A program made the translations under genes and the position numbers. From Xestospongia bergquistia (lineage: Eukaryota > Porifera > Demospongiae > Haplosclerida > Petrosiidae), in NCBI GenBank assembly GCA_963965975.1, contig OZ014413.1:4536001-4600000 (forward strand): DNA of 64,000 nucleotides, read 5' to 3'. Below, in pieces: positions 19,101 through 31,582 of the stretch (position 1 is its first letter; each line of letters begins with the position of its first letter). The notes below the pieces were generated by a model, which saw nothing but the letters and a program-made list of their open reading frames with translations, was not told the DNA's origin and did no database searches.

Positions 19101-22100
19101 TAATATAGTAAACAGCTCAGTCTAAAGGACTCCATGGGACAAACTAAATAAACTGTTATTAACAGTTTAGTAAGTTGGTTAGCCTTAACACTCTAAAGTC
19201 TTTAAATTAAAGACTTTAGAAGGTATAGACTATTGATTGAAGTTAACAAAGTAAACAGCTCAGTCTAATGGACTCTATGGGACTAACTAAATGAACTGTT
19301 ATTAACAGTTTAGTAAGTTGGTTTGCATTAACACTCTAAAGTCTTTAAATTAAAGACTTCAGAAAGTTTAGACTATTGAGTGAAGTTAACAAAGTAAACA
19401 GCTCAGTCTAAAGGAATCTATGGGACTAACTAAATAAACTGTTATTAACAGTTTAGTAAGTTGGTTTGCATTAACCCTCTCAAGTCTTTAAATTAAAGAC
19501 TTTAGAAGGTTTAGACTATTCGTTGAAGTTAACAAAGTAAACAGCTCAGTCTAATGGTCTCTATGGGACTAACTAAATGAACTGTTATTAACAGTTTAGT
19601 AAGTTTGTTTGCATTAAGACTCTGAAGTCTTTAAATTAAAGACTTTAGAAGGTTTAGACAATTGAGTGACGTTAACAAAGTAAACAGCTCCACCTAAAGG
19701 ATTCTATGGGACTAACTAAATAAACTGTTATTAACAGTTTAGTAAGTTGGTTTGCATTAACACTCTAAAGTCTTTATATTAAAGACTTTGGAAGGTTTAG
19801 ACTATTGATAGAAGTTAATATAGTAAACAGGTCAGTCTAAAGGACTCTATGGGACTAACTAAATAAACTGTTATTAACAGTTTAGAAGTTGGTTTGCATT
19901 AACACTCTAAAGTCTTTAAAATAAAGACTTTAGAAGGTTTAGACTACTAAGTGAAGTTATTAAAGTAAAGAGCTCAGTCTAAAGGACTCTAAATGTGACT
20001 AACTAAATAAACTGTTATTAACAGTTTAGTAAGATGGTTTGCCTTAACACTCTAAAGTCTTTAAATTAAAGACTTTAGAAGGTTTAGACTATTGATTGAA
20101 GTTAACAAAGTAAACAGCTCAGTCTAATGGACTCTATGGGACTAACTAAATGAACTGTTATTAACAGTTTAGTAAGTTGGTTTGCATTAACACTCTAAAG
20201 TCTTTAAATTAAAGACTTCAGAAAGTTTAGACTATTGAGTGAAACTAACAAAGTAAACAGCTCAGTCTAAAGGACTCTATGGGACTAACTAAATAAACTG
20301 TTATTAACAGTTTAGTAAGTTGGTTTGCATTAACACTCTAAAGTCTTTAAATTAAAGACTTTTGAAGGTTTCGACTATTGAGTGAAGTTAAGAAAGTAAA
20401 CAGCTCAGTCGAAAGGACTCTATGGCACTAACTAAATAAACTGTTATTAACAGTTTAGTAAGTTGGTTTGCATTAACACTCTAAAGTCTTTAAATTAAAG
20501 ACTTGAGAATGGTTAGACTATTGAGTGAAGTTAACAAAGTAAACAGCTCAGTCTAATGGACTCTATGGGACTAACTAAATGAACTGTTATTAACAGTTTA
20601 GTAAGATGGTTTGCATTAACACTCTAAAGTCTTTAAATTAAAGACTTTAGAAGGTTTAGACTATTGAGAGAAGTTAAAAACGTAAACAGCTCAGTCTAAA
20701 GGATTCTATGATACTTACTAAATAAACTGTTATTAACAGTTTAGTAAGTAGGTTTGCATTAACACTCTAAAGTCTTTAAATTAAAGACTTTAGAAGGTTT
20801 AGACTATTCAGTGAAGTTAATAAAGAAAACAGCTCAGTCTAAAGGACTCTACGGGACTAACTAAATAAACTGTTATTAACAGTTTAGTAAGTTGGTTTGC
20901 ATTAGTACTCTAAAGTCTTTAAATTAAAGACTTTAGAAAATTTAGACTATTGATTGAAGTTAACAAAGTAAACAGCTCAGTCTAATGGACTCTATGGGAC
21001 TAACTAAATTAACTGTTATTAACAGTTTAGTAAGATGGTTTGCATTAACACTCTAAAGTCTTTAAATTAAAGACTTTAGAAGGTTTAGACTATTGAGTGA
21101 AGTTAAAAACATAAACAGCTCAGTCTAAAGGATTCTATAGGACTTAGTAAATAAACTGTTATTAACAGTTTAGTAAGTAGGTTTGCATTAAAACTCTAAA
21201 GTCTTTAAATTAAAGACTTTAGAAGGTTTAGAATATTGAGTGAAGTTAATGAAGTAAAAAGCTCAGTCTAAAGGACTCTATGGGACTAACTAAATAAACT
21301 GTTATTAACAGTTTAGTAAGTTGGTTTGCATTAACACTCTAAAGTCTTTAAATTAAAGACTTTAGAAGGTTTAGACTATTGAGTGAAATTAATAAAGTAA
21401 ACAGCTCAGTCTAAAGGACTCTATGGGATAACTAAATAAACTGCTATTAACTGTTTAGTAAGTTGGTTTGCATTAACACTCTAAAGTCTTTAAATTAAAG
21501 ACTTTAGAAGGTTTAGACTATTGAGTGAAGTTAATAAAGTAAACAGCTCAGTATAAAGGACTCTATGGGACTAAAGAAGTAAACTGTTATTAACAGTTTA
21601 GTAAGTTGGTTTGTATTAATACTCTAAAGTCTTTAAATTAAAGACTTTAGAAGGTTTAGACTATTGAGTGAAGTTAATAAAGTAAACAGCTCAGTCTAAA
21701 GGACTCTATGGGACTAACTAAATAAACTGTTATTAACAGTTTAGTAAGTTGGTTTGCGTTAACACTCTAAAGTCTTTAAATTAAAGACTTTAGAACGTTT
21801 AGACTATTGATTGAAGTTAACAAAGTAAACTGCTCAGAGTAATGGATATTATGGGACTAACTAAATGAACTATTATTAACAGTTTAGTAAGTTGGTTTGC
21901 ATTAACACTCCAAAGTCTTTAAATTAAAGAGTTTAGAAGGTTTAGCCTATTGAGTGAAGTTTATAAAGTAAACAGCTCAGTATAAAGGACTCTATGTGAC
22001 TAAGCAAATAAACTGCTATTAACAATGTTTAGTAAGTTGGTTTCCATTAATACTTTAAAGTCTTTAAATTAAAGACTTTAGAAGAATAGACTATTGAGTA

Positions 22101-24000
22101 AAGTTAATAAAGTAAACAACTCAGTCTAAAGGACTCTATGGGACTAACTAAATAAACTGTTATTAACAGTTTAGTAACTTGGTTTACATTAACACTCTAA
22201 AGTCTTTAAAATAAGGACTTTAGAAGGTATCGACTATTGAGTGAAGTTAATAAAGTAAACAGTTCAGTCTAAAGGTCTCTACTGGACTAACTAAATAAAC
22301 TGTTATTAACAGTTTAGTAAGTTGGTTTGCATTAAAACTCTAAAGTCTTTAAATTAAAGACTTTCGAAGGTTTAGACTATTGAGTGAAATTAATAAAGTA
22401 AACAGCTCAGTCTAAAGGACTCTATGGGATAACTAAATAAACTGGTATTAACTGTTTAGTAAGTTGGTTTGAATTAACACTCTAAAGTCTTTAAATTAAA
22501 GACTTTAGAAGGTTTAGACTATTGAGTGAAGTTAATAAAGTAAACAGCTCAGTATAAAGGACTCTATGTGACTAACTAAATAAACTGTTATTAACAGTTT
22601 AGTAAGTTGGTTTGTATTAATACTCTAAAGTCTTTAAATTAAAGACTTTAGAAGGTTTAGACTATTGAGTGAAGTTAATAAAGTAAACAGCTCAGTCTAA
22701 AGGACTCTATGGGACTAACTAAATAAACTGTTATTAACAGTTTAGTAAGTTTGTTTGCATTAACACTCTAAAGTCTTTAAATTAAAGACTTTAGAAGGTT
22801 TAGACTATTGATTGAAGTTAACAAAGTAAACAGCTGAGTCTAATGGACTCTATGGGACTAACTAAATGAACTGTTATTAACAGTTTAGTAGGTTGGTCTG
22901 CATTAACCCTCTAAAGTCTTTAAATTAAAGAGTTTAGAAGGTTTAGACTATTGAGTGAAGTTTATAAAGTAAACAGCTCAGTATTAAGGACTCTATGTGA
23001 CTAAGCAAATAAACTGCTATTAACAATGTTTAGTAAGTTTGTTTCCATTAACACTTTAAAGTCTTTAAATTAAAGACTTTAGAATGTTAGACTATTGAGT
23101 AAAGTTAATAAAGTAAACAACTCAGTCTAAAGGACTCTATGGGACTAACTGAATAAACTGTTATTAACAGTTTAGTAACTTTGTTAGCATTAACACTCTA
23201 AAGTCTTTAAAATAAAGACTTTATAAGTTTTAGACTATTGAGTGAAGTTAATAAAGTAAACAGCTCAGTCTAAAGGACTCTATGGGACTAACTAAGTAAA
23301 CTGTTATTAACAGTTTAGTAAGTTGGTTTGCATTATGACTCTAAAGTCTATAAATTAAAGACTTTAGAAGGTTTAGACTATTGAGTGAAGTTAATCAAGT
23401 AAACAGCTCAGTCTAAAGGACTCTATTTGACTAAGCAAATAAACTGTTATTAACAGTTTAGTAAGTTGGTTTGCATTAACACTCTAAACTCTTCAAATTA
23501 AAGAGTTTAGGAGGTTTAGCCTATTGAGTGAAGTTTATAAAGTAAACAGCTCAATATAATGGACTCTATGTGACTAAGGAAATAAACTGCAATTAACAAT
23601 GTTTAGTAATTTGGCTTGCATTAACACTCTAAAGTCTTTAAATTAAAGACTTTAGAAGATTTAGACTATTAAGTGAAGATTATAAAGTAAACAGCTCTTT
23701 TTAAAGGACTCTATGGGACTAACTAAAGAAACAGTTATTAACAGTTTAGTAAGTTGGTTTCCATTAACACTTTACAGTCTTTAATTTTAATACTTTAGAA
23801 GGTTTAGACTTTTGAGTAAATTTTATAGAGTAAACTGCTCATTTTAAAGTGCTTATGGCACGAAGTAAATAAATTGCTATGAACAGTTTAGTAACTTGGT
23901 TTGCATTAACGCTCTAAACTCTTTAAATTAAAGAGTTTAGAAGGTTTAGACTATTGAGTGAAGTTTATAAAGTAAACAGCTCAGTATAAAGGACTCTATG

Positions 24001-24577
24001 GGACTAAGCAAATAAACTGCTAGTAACAATGTTTAGTAAGTTTGTTTGCATTAATACTCTAAAGTCTTTAAATTAAAGACTTTAGAATGTTTAGACTATT
24101 GAGTAAAGTTAATAAAGTAAACAACTCAGTCTAAAGTACTCTATGGGACCAACTAAAGAAACTGTTATTAACAGTTTAGTAACTTGGTTAGCATTAACAC
24201 TCTAAACTCTTTAAATTAAAGACTTTAGAAGGTTTAGACTATTGAGTGAAGTTAATAAAGTAAACAGCTCAGTATAAAGGACTCTATGGGACTAAGCAAA
24301 TAAACTGCTATTAACAATGTTTAGTAAGTTTGTTTGCATTAATACTCTAAAGTCTTTAAATTAAAGACTTTAGAATGTTTAGACTATTGAGTAAAGTTAA
24401 TAAAGTAAACAACTCAGTCTAAAGGACTCTATGGGACCAACTAAAGAAACTGTTATTAACAGTTTAGTAACTTGGTTAGCATTAACACTCTAAACTCTTT
24501 AAATTAAAGACTATGGAAGGATTAGAGTATTGAGTGAAGTTAAGAAAGTAAACAGCTCAGAAAGTAAACAGCTCAGG
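24001..24577. repeat. Dimer repeat (288 bp x 2) with a 16-bp local duplication
   Basis: The pair of monomers beginning GGACTAAGCAAATAAACTGC at 24001 repeats at 24289, including rare markers GGACCAACTAAAGAAACTG and GTAACTTGGTTAGC. Just after it, AAAGTAAACAGCTCAG occurs twice in direct succession (24545-24560 and 24561-24576) and the GTCTAAAG that normally follows is missing. That is a rare scar within a monomer. The stretch lies immediately before the A-to-B switch. Confidence 0.75.
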
Positions 24578-25010
24578 ACTCTATGGACTAACTAAATAAA
24601 CTGTTATTAACAGTTTAGTAAGTTGCCTTGCCTTAAGACTCTAAAGTCTTTAAATTAAAGACTTTAGAAGGTTTAGACTATTGATTGAAGTTAACAAAGT
24701 AAACTGCTCAGTCTAAAGGACTCTATGGGACTAAAGAAATAAACTGCTCTTAACAGTTTAGTAAGTTGGTATGCATTAACACTCTAAAGTCTTTAATTTA
24801 AAGACTTTAGAAGGTTTAGACTATTGAGTAAAGTTTATAAAGTAAACTGCTCAGTCAAAGGACCCAATGAGACTAAAGAAATAAACAGCTATTAACAGTT
24901 TAGTAAGTTTGTTTGCATTAACACTCTAAAGTCTTTAATTTAAAGACTTTAGAAGGTTTAGAGTATTGATTGAATTTTTTAAGGAAAAAAGCTCAGTTTA
25001 AAGCACTCTA

Positions 25011-28000
25011 TGAAACTAAGTAAATAAACTGCTGTTAACAGTTTAATAAGTTCGTTTGCTATAACACTTTAAAGCCTTTAATTTAAAGACTTTAGAAGTT
25101 TAGGCTATTGAGGAAATTTTATAAAGTAAACTGCTCATTCTAAAGGACTCTGTGGGACTAACTAATTAAACTGCTATTAGCAGTTTAGTATGTTGGTTTA
25201 CATTAACACTCTGAAGTCTTTAAATTGAAGAGTTTAGAAGGTTTAAACTATTGAGTGAAGTTTATAAAGTAAACAGCACCTTCTAAAGTTCTCTATGGGA
25301 CTAACTAAATAAACTGTTATTAACAGTTCAGTAAGTCAGTTTGCAATAACACACTAAAGTCTTTATTTAAAGAGTTTAGAAGGTTTAGACTATTGAGTAA
25401 AGTTAACAAAGGAAACTGCTGAGTCTGAAGGACACTATGGGACTAACTAAATAAACTGCTATTAACAGTTTAGTAAGTTGGTTTGCATTAACACTCTAAA
25501 GTCTTTAATTTAAAGACTTTAGAAGGTTTAGACTATTGAGTGAAGTTTGTAAAGGAAACTGATAGGTCTAAAGGACTCTATGGGACTATTAAATAAACTG
25601 CTATTAACAGTTTAGTAAGTTTGTTTGCATTAACACCCTAAAGTCTTTAACTTAAAGACTTGAAAAGGTTTAGACTATTGAGTGAAGTCTGTAAAGTAAA
25701 CTGCTCAGTCTAAAGGACTCTATGAGACTAAGTAAATAAACTGCTATTAACAGTTTAGTAAGTTTGTTTGCATTAACACTCTAAAGTCTTTAATTTAAAG
25801 ACTTTAGAAGGTTTAAACTATTGAGTAAAGTTTATAAAGTAAACTGCTAAGTCTAAAGGACTCTATGGGACTAAAGGAATAAACTGCTATTAACGGTTTA
25901 GTAAGTTGGTATGCATTAACACTCTAAAGTGTTTAATTTAAAGACTTTAGAAGGTTTAGACTACTGAGTAAAGTTTATAAAGTAAAAAGCTCAGTCTAAA
26001 GGACTCAATGAGACTAAGGAAATAAACTGCTATTAACACTTTATTCAGTTGGTTTGCATTAAAACTCTAAAGTCTTTAACTTAAAGACTTTAATAGTTTT
26101 ACACTATTGAGTGAATTTTATAAAGAAAAAAGGTTCAGTCTAAAGGACTCTATGAAACTAAGTAAATAATGTGCTGTTAACAGTTTAATAAGTTTGCTTG
26201 CATTAACACTCTAAAGCCTTTAATTTAATGACTTTAGAAGGTTTAGACTTTTGAGTAAATTTTATAAAGTAAACTGCTAAGTCTAGAGGACTCTATGGGA
26301 CTAACTAATTAAACTGCTATTAACAGTTTAGTAAGTTGGTTGGCATTAACACACTGAAGTCTTTAAATTAAAGAGTTTAGAAGGTTTAGACTACTGAGTG
26401 AAGTTTATAAAGTAAACAGCTCGGTCTAAAGGACTCTATGGGACTAAATAAATAAACTGCTATTAACAGTTTAGTAAGATAGTTTGCGATAACACTCTAA
26501 AGTCTTTAATTTAAAGTCTTTAGAAGGTTTAGACTATTGAATAAAGTTTATAAAGGAAACTGCTGAGTGTAAAGGACTCTATGGGACTAACTAAATAAAC
26601 TGCTAATAACAGTTTAGTTAGTTGGTTTGCATTAACACTCTAAAGTCTTTAATTTAAAGACTTTAGAAGGTTTAGACTATTGAATGAAGTTTTTATAGTA
26701 AACTGATAGGTCTAAAGGACTCTATGGGACTAATTACATAAACTGCTATTAACAGTTTAGTAAGTTAGTTTGCCTTAACACTCTAAAGTCTTTAATTTAA
26801 AGACATTAGAAGGTTTAGACTACTGATTAAAGTTTCTAAAGTAAACTGCTGAGTCTAAAGGACTCTATGTGACGAAAGAAATGAACTGCTGTTAACAGTT
26901 TAGTAAGTTGGTTTGCATTAACCCTCTAAAGTCTTTAATTTAAAGACTTTAGAAGGTTTAGACTATTGAGACAAGTTTGTAAAGTAAACTGATAGGTCTA
27001 AAGGACTCTATGGGACTAACTAAATAAACTGTTATTAACAGTTTATTAAGTTTGTTTGCATTAACACTCTAAAGTCTTTAATTTAAAGACTTTAGAAGGT
27101 TTAAAATATTGAGTAAATTTTATAAAGTAAACTGCTCTGTCGAAAGGACTCTATGGGACTAAAGAATTAAACTGCTATTAACAGTTTAGTAAGTTGGTTT
27201 GCATTAACTCTCTAAAGTCTTTAATTTAAAGACTTTAGAAGGTTTAGACTATTGAGTAAAGTTTCTAAAGTAAACTGCTCAGTCTAAAGGACTCATTGAG
27301 ACTGAAGAAATAAACTGCTATTAACAGTTTAGAAAGTTGGTTTGCATTAACACTCTAAAGTCTTTAACTTAAAGACTTTAGAATTTTTAGACTATTGAGT
27401 GAATTTTATAAATAAAAAAGCTCAATCTAAAGGACTTTATGAAACTATGTAAATAAACTGCTGTTAACAGTTTAATAAGTTTGTTTGCATTAACGCTATA
27501 AAGCCTTTAATTTAAAGACTTTAGAAGGTTTAGGCTATGGAGTAAATTTTATGAAGTAAACTGCTCATTCTAATGGACTCTATGGGAATAACTAATTAAA
27601 CTGCTATTAACAGTTTAGTAAGTTGGTTTGCATTAGCCATCTGAAGTCTTTAAATTAAAGAATTTAGAAGGTTTAGACTATTGAGTGAAGTTTATAAAGT
27701 AAACAGCTCGGTCTAAAGGACTCTATGGGACTAACTAAATAAACTGTTATTAACAGTTTAGTAAGGTAGTTTGCGATAACCCTATAAAGTCTTTAATTTA
27801 AAGACGTTAGAAGGTTTAGACTATTGAATAAAGTTTATAAAGGAAACTGCTGAGTCTAAAGGACTCTATGGGACTAACTAAATAAACTGCTATCAACAGT
27901 TTAGTAAGTTGGTTCGCATTAACACTCTAAAGTCTTTAATTTAAAGATTTTAGAACGTTTAGACTATTGAGTGAAGTTTTTAAAGTAAACTGATAGGTCT

Positions 28001-31000
28001 AAAGGACTCTATGGGACTAACTAAATAAACTGCTATTAACAGCTTAGTAAGTTAGTTTGCATTAACACTCTAAAGTCTTTCATTGAAAGGCTTTAGAAGG
28101 TTTAGAGTCTTGCGTAAAGTTTATAAAGTAAACTGCTCAGTCTAAAGGACTCTTCGGGACTATAGAAATGAACTGCTATTAACAGTTTAGTAAGTTGGTT
28201 TGCATTAACCCTCTAAAGTCTTTAATTTAAAGACTTTAGAAGGTTTAGACTATTGAGTGAAGTTTGTAAAGTAAACTGATAGGTCTAAAGGACACTATGG
28301 GACTAACTAAATAAACTGCTATTGACAGTTTAGTAAGTTGGTTTGCATTAACACCCTAAAGTCTTTAATTTAAAATCTTTAGAAGGCTTAAACTATGGAG
28401 TATAGTTTATAAAGTAAACTGCTAAGTCTAAAGGACTCTATGGGACTAAAGAAATAAACTGCTATTAATAGTTTAGTAAGTTGGTATGCATTAACACTCT
28501 AAAGTCTTTAATTTAAAGACTTTAGAAGGTTTAGACTATTGAGTAAAGTTTATAAAGTGAACTGCTCAGTCTAAAGGACTCAATGAGACTAAAGAAATAA
28601 ACTGCTATTAACACTTTAGTAAGTTTGTTTGCATTAACACTCTAAAGTCTTTAATTTAAAGACTTTGGAAGGTTCAGACTATTGAGTTTTTTTTATAAAG
28701 AAAAAAGCTCAGTCTAAAGGACTCTATGAAACAAAGTAAATAAACTGCTGCTAACAGTTTAATAAGTTGGTTTACTTTAACACTCTAAAGCCTTTAATTT
28801 AAAGACTTTAGAAGGTTTAGACTATTGAGTAAATTTTATAAAGTAAACTGCTCATTCTAATGGTCTCTATGGGACTAACTAATTAAACTGCTATTAACAG
28901 TTTAGTAAGTTTGTTTGCATTACCACTCTGAAGTCTTTAAATTAAAGAGTTTAGAAGGTTTAGACTATTGAGTGAAGTTTATAAAGTAAACAGCTCTGTC
29001 TAAAGGACTCTTTGGGACTAACTAAATAAACTGTTATTAACAGTTTAGTAAGTTAGTTTGCAATAACACTCTAAAGTCTTTATTTAAAGACTTTAGAAGG
29101 TTTAGACTATTTAGTAAAGTTTATAAAGGAAACTGCTCAGTCTAAAGGACACTATGGGACTAACTAAATAAACTGCTATTAACAGTTTAGTAAGTTGGTT
29201 TGCATTAACGCTCTAAAGTCTTTAATTTAAAGACTTTAGAAGGTTTAGACTATTGAGTGAAGTTTATAAAGTAAACTGATAGGTCTAAAGGACTCTATGG
29301 ACTAATTAAATAAAATGCTATTAACAGTTTAGTAAGTTAGTTTGCATTAACAGTCTAAAGTCTTTAATTTAAAGACTTTAGAAGGTTTAGACTATTGAGT
29401 TAAGTTTATAAAATAAACTGCTCAGTCTAAAAGACTCTATGGGACTAAAGAAATGAAATGCTATTAACAGTTTAGTAAGTTGGTTTGCATTAACACTCTA
29501 AAGTCTTTAATTTAATGACTTTAGAAGTTTTAGACTGTTGAGTGAAGTTTGTAAAGTAAACTGATAGGTCTAAAGGACTCTATGGGACTAACTAAGTAAA
29601 GTGCAATTAACAGTTTAGTAAGTTGGTTTGCATTAACACTCTAAAGTCTTTAATTTAAAGACTTTAGAATGTTTAAACTATTGAGTAATGTTTATAAAGT
29701 AAACTGCTCAGTCTAAAGGACTCTATGGGACTAAAGAAATAAGCTGCTATTAACAGTTTAGTAAGTTTGTATGCATTAACACTCAAAAGTCTTTAATTTA
29801 AAGACTTCAGAAGGTTAAGACTATTGAGTATAGTTTATAAAGTAAGCTGCTCATTCTAAAGGACTCTATGGGACTAACTAAATAAACTGTTATTAACAGT
29901 TTAGTAAGTTGGTTTGCATTAACACTCTGAAGTCTTCAAATTAAAGACTTTAGAAGGTTTAGACTATTGAGTGAAGTTTATAAAGTAAAGAGCTCGGTCT
30001 AAAGGACTCTATGGGACTAATTAAATAAACTGGTATTAACACTTTAGTAAGTTTGTTTGCATTAACACTCTAAAGTCTTTAATTTAAAGACTTTAGAAGG
30101 TTCAGACTATTGAGTGTTTTTTATAAAGAAAAAAGCTCAGTCTAAAGGACTCTATGAAACTAAGTAAATAAACTGCTGTTAACAGTTTAATACGTTGGTT
30201 TACTTTAATACTCTAAAGCCTTTAATTGAAAGACTTTAGAAGTTTTAGACTATTGAGTAAATTTTATAAAGTAAACTCCTCATTCTAATGGACTCTATGG
30301 GACTAACTAATTAAACTGCTATTAACAGTTTAGTAAGTTTGTTTGCATTACCACTCTGAAGTCTTTAAATTAAAGAGTTTAGAAGGTTTAGACTATTGAG
30401 TGAAGTTTATAAAGTAAACAGCTCAGTCTAAAGGACTCTTTGGGACTAACTAAATAAACTGTTATTAACAGTTTAGTAAGTTTGTTTGCGATAACACTCT
30501 AAAGTCTTTATTTAAAGACTTTAGAAGGTTTAGACTATTTAGTAAAGTTTATAAAGGAAACTCCTCAGTCTAAAGGACACTATGGGACTAACTAAATAAA
30601 CTGCTATTAACAGATTAGTAAGTTGGTTTGCATTAACACTCTAAAGTTTTTAATTTAAAGACTTTAGAAGGTTTAGACTATTGAGTGAAGTTTACAAAGT
30701 AAACTGATAGGTCTAAAGGACTCTATAGACTAATTAAATAAGATGCTATTAACAGTTTAGTATGTTAGTTTGCATTAAAACTCTAAAGTCTTTAATTTAA
30801 AGACTTTAGAAGGCTTAGACTATTGAGTAAAGTTTATAAAACAAACTTTCAGTCTAAAAGACTCTATGGGACTAAAGAAATGAAATGCTATTAACAGTTT
30901 AGTAAGTTGGTTTGCATTAACACTCTAAAGTCTTTAATTTAATGACTTTAGAAGGTTTAGACTATTGAGTGAAGTTTGTAAAGTAAACTGATAGGTCTAA

Positions 31001-31582
31001 AGGACTCTATGGGACTAACTAAATAAAGTGCAATTAACAGTTTAGTAAGTTTGTTTGCATTAACACTCTAAAGTCTTTAATTTAAAGACTTTAGAATGTT
31101 TAAACTACTGAGTAATGTTTATAAAGTAAACTGCTCAGTCTAAAGGACTCTATTGGACTAAAGAAATAAACTGCTATTCACAGTTTAGTAAGTTTGTATG
31201 CATTAACACTCTAAAGTCTTTAATTTAAAGACTTTAGAAGGTTAAGACTATTGAGTATAGTTTATAAAGTAAGCTGCTCATTCTAAAAGACTCTATTGGA
31301 CTAACTAAATAAACTGTTATTAACAGTTTAGTAAGTTGGTTTGCATTAAGACTCTGAAGTCTTTAAATTAAAGAGTTTAGAAGGTTTAGACTATTGAGTG
31401 AAGTTTACAAAGTAAACAGCTCGGTCTAAAGGACTCTATGGGACTAATTAAATAAACTGCTATTAACAGTTTAGTAAGTTAGTTTGCGATAACACTCTAA
31501 AGTTTTTAATTTACAGACTTTAGAAGGTTTAGACTATTGAGCAAATTTTATAAAGTAAACTGCTCAGTCTAAAGGACTCTAT
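25011..31582. repeat. Subfamily B higher-order organisation, 8-10 monomers
   Basis: The marker TGAAACTA (or TGAAACAA) followed by AGTAAATAA and CTGCTGTTAACAG occurs at 25011, 26153, 27440, 28727 and 30155. Spacings are 1,142, 1,287, 1,287 and 1,428 bp, that is 8, 9, 9 and 10 monomers. The last pair heads a 10-monomer near-repeat: GATAGGTCTAAAG with ATTAAATAARATGC near 29278 and 30706, and the T-rich loop variant near 28683 and 30110. The variable length indicates gain and loss of whole monomers within the unit. Confidence 0.7.

Larger units (their letters stand above)
11358..24730. repeat. Satellite array, subfamily A (right part)
   Basis: About 93 monomers of about 143 bp, same orientation, mostly A-centred palindromes. 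It contains the trimer triplication at 12877-14154, the pentamer duplication at 14726-16155 and the dimer repeat near 24001-24577. From about 21.9 kb monomers become more divergent (AAGCAAATAAACTGC and AAAGTTTATAAAG variants), approaching subfamily B before the switch near 24.73 kb. No gene or RNA is seen. Confidence 0.97.

Noticed and set aside
28683-28700. T-rich tract in a subfamily B monomer read as a possible polymerase III terminator or promoter remnant
   Set aside because: It is a variant of the usual ATTTTATAAAG stretch with a few extra T residues, and no A-box or B-box lies upstream.
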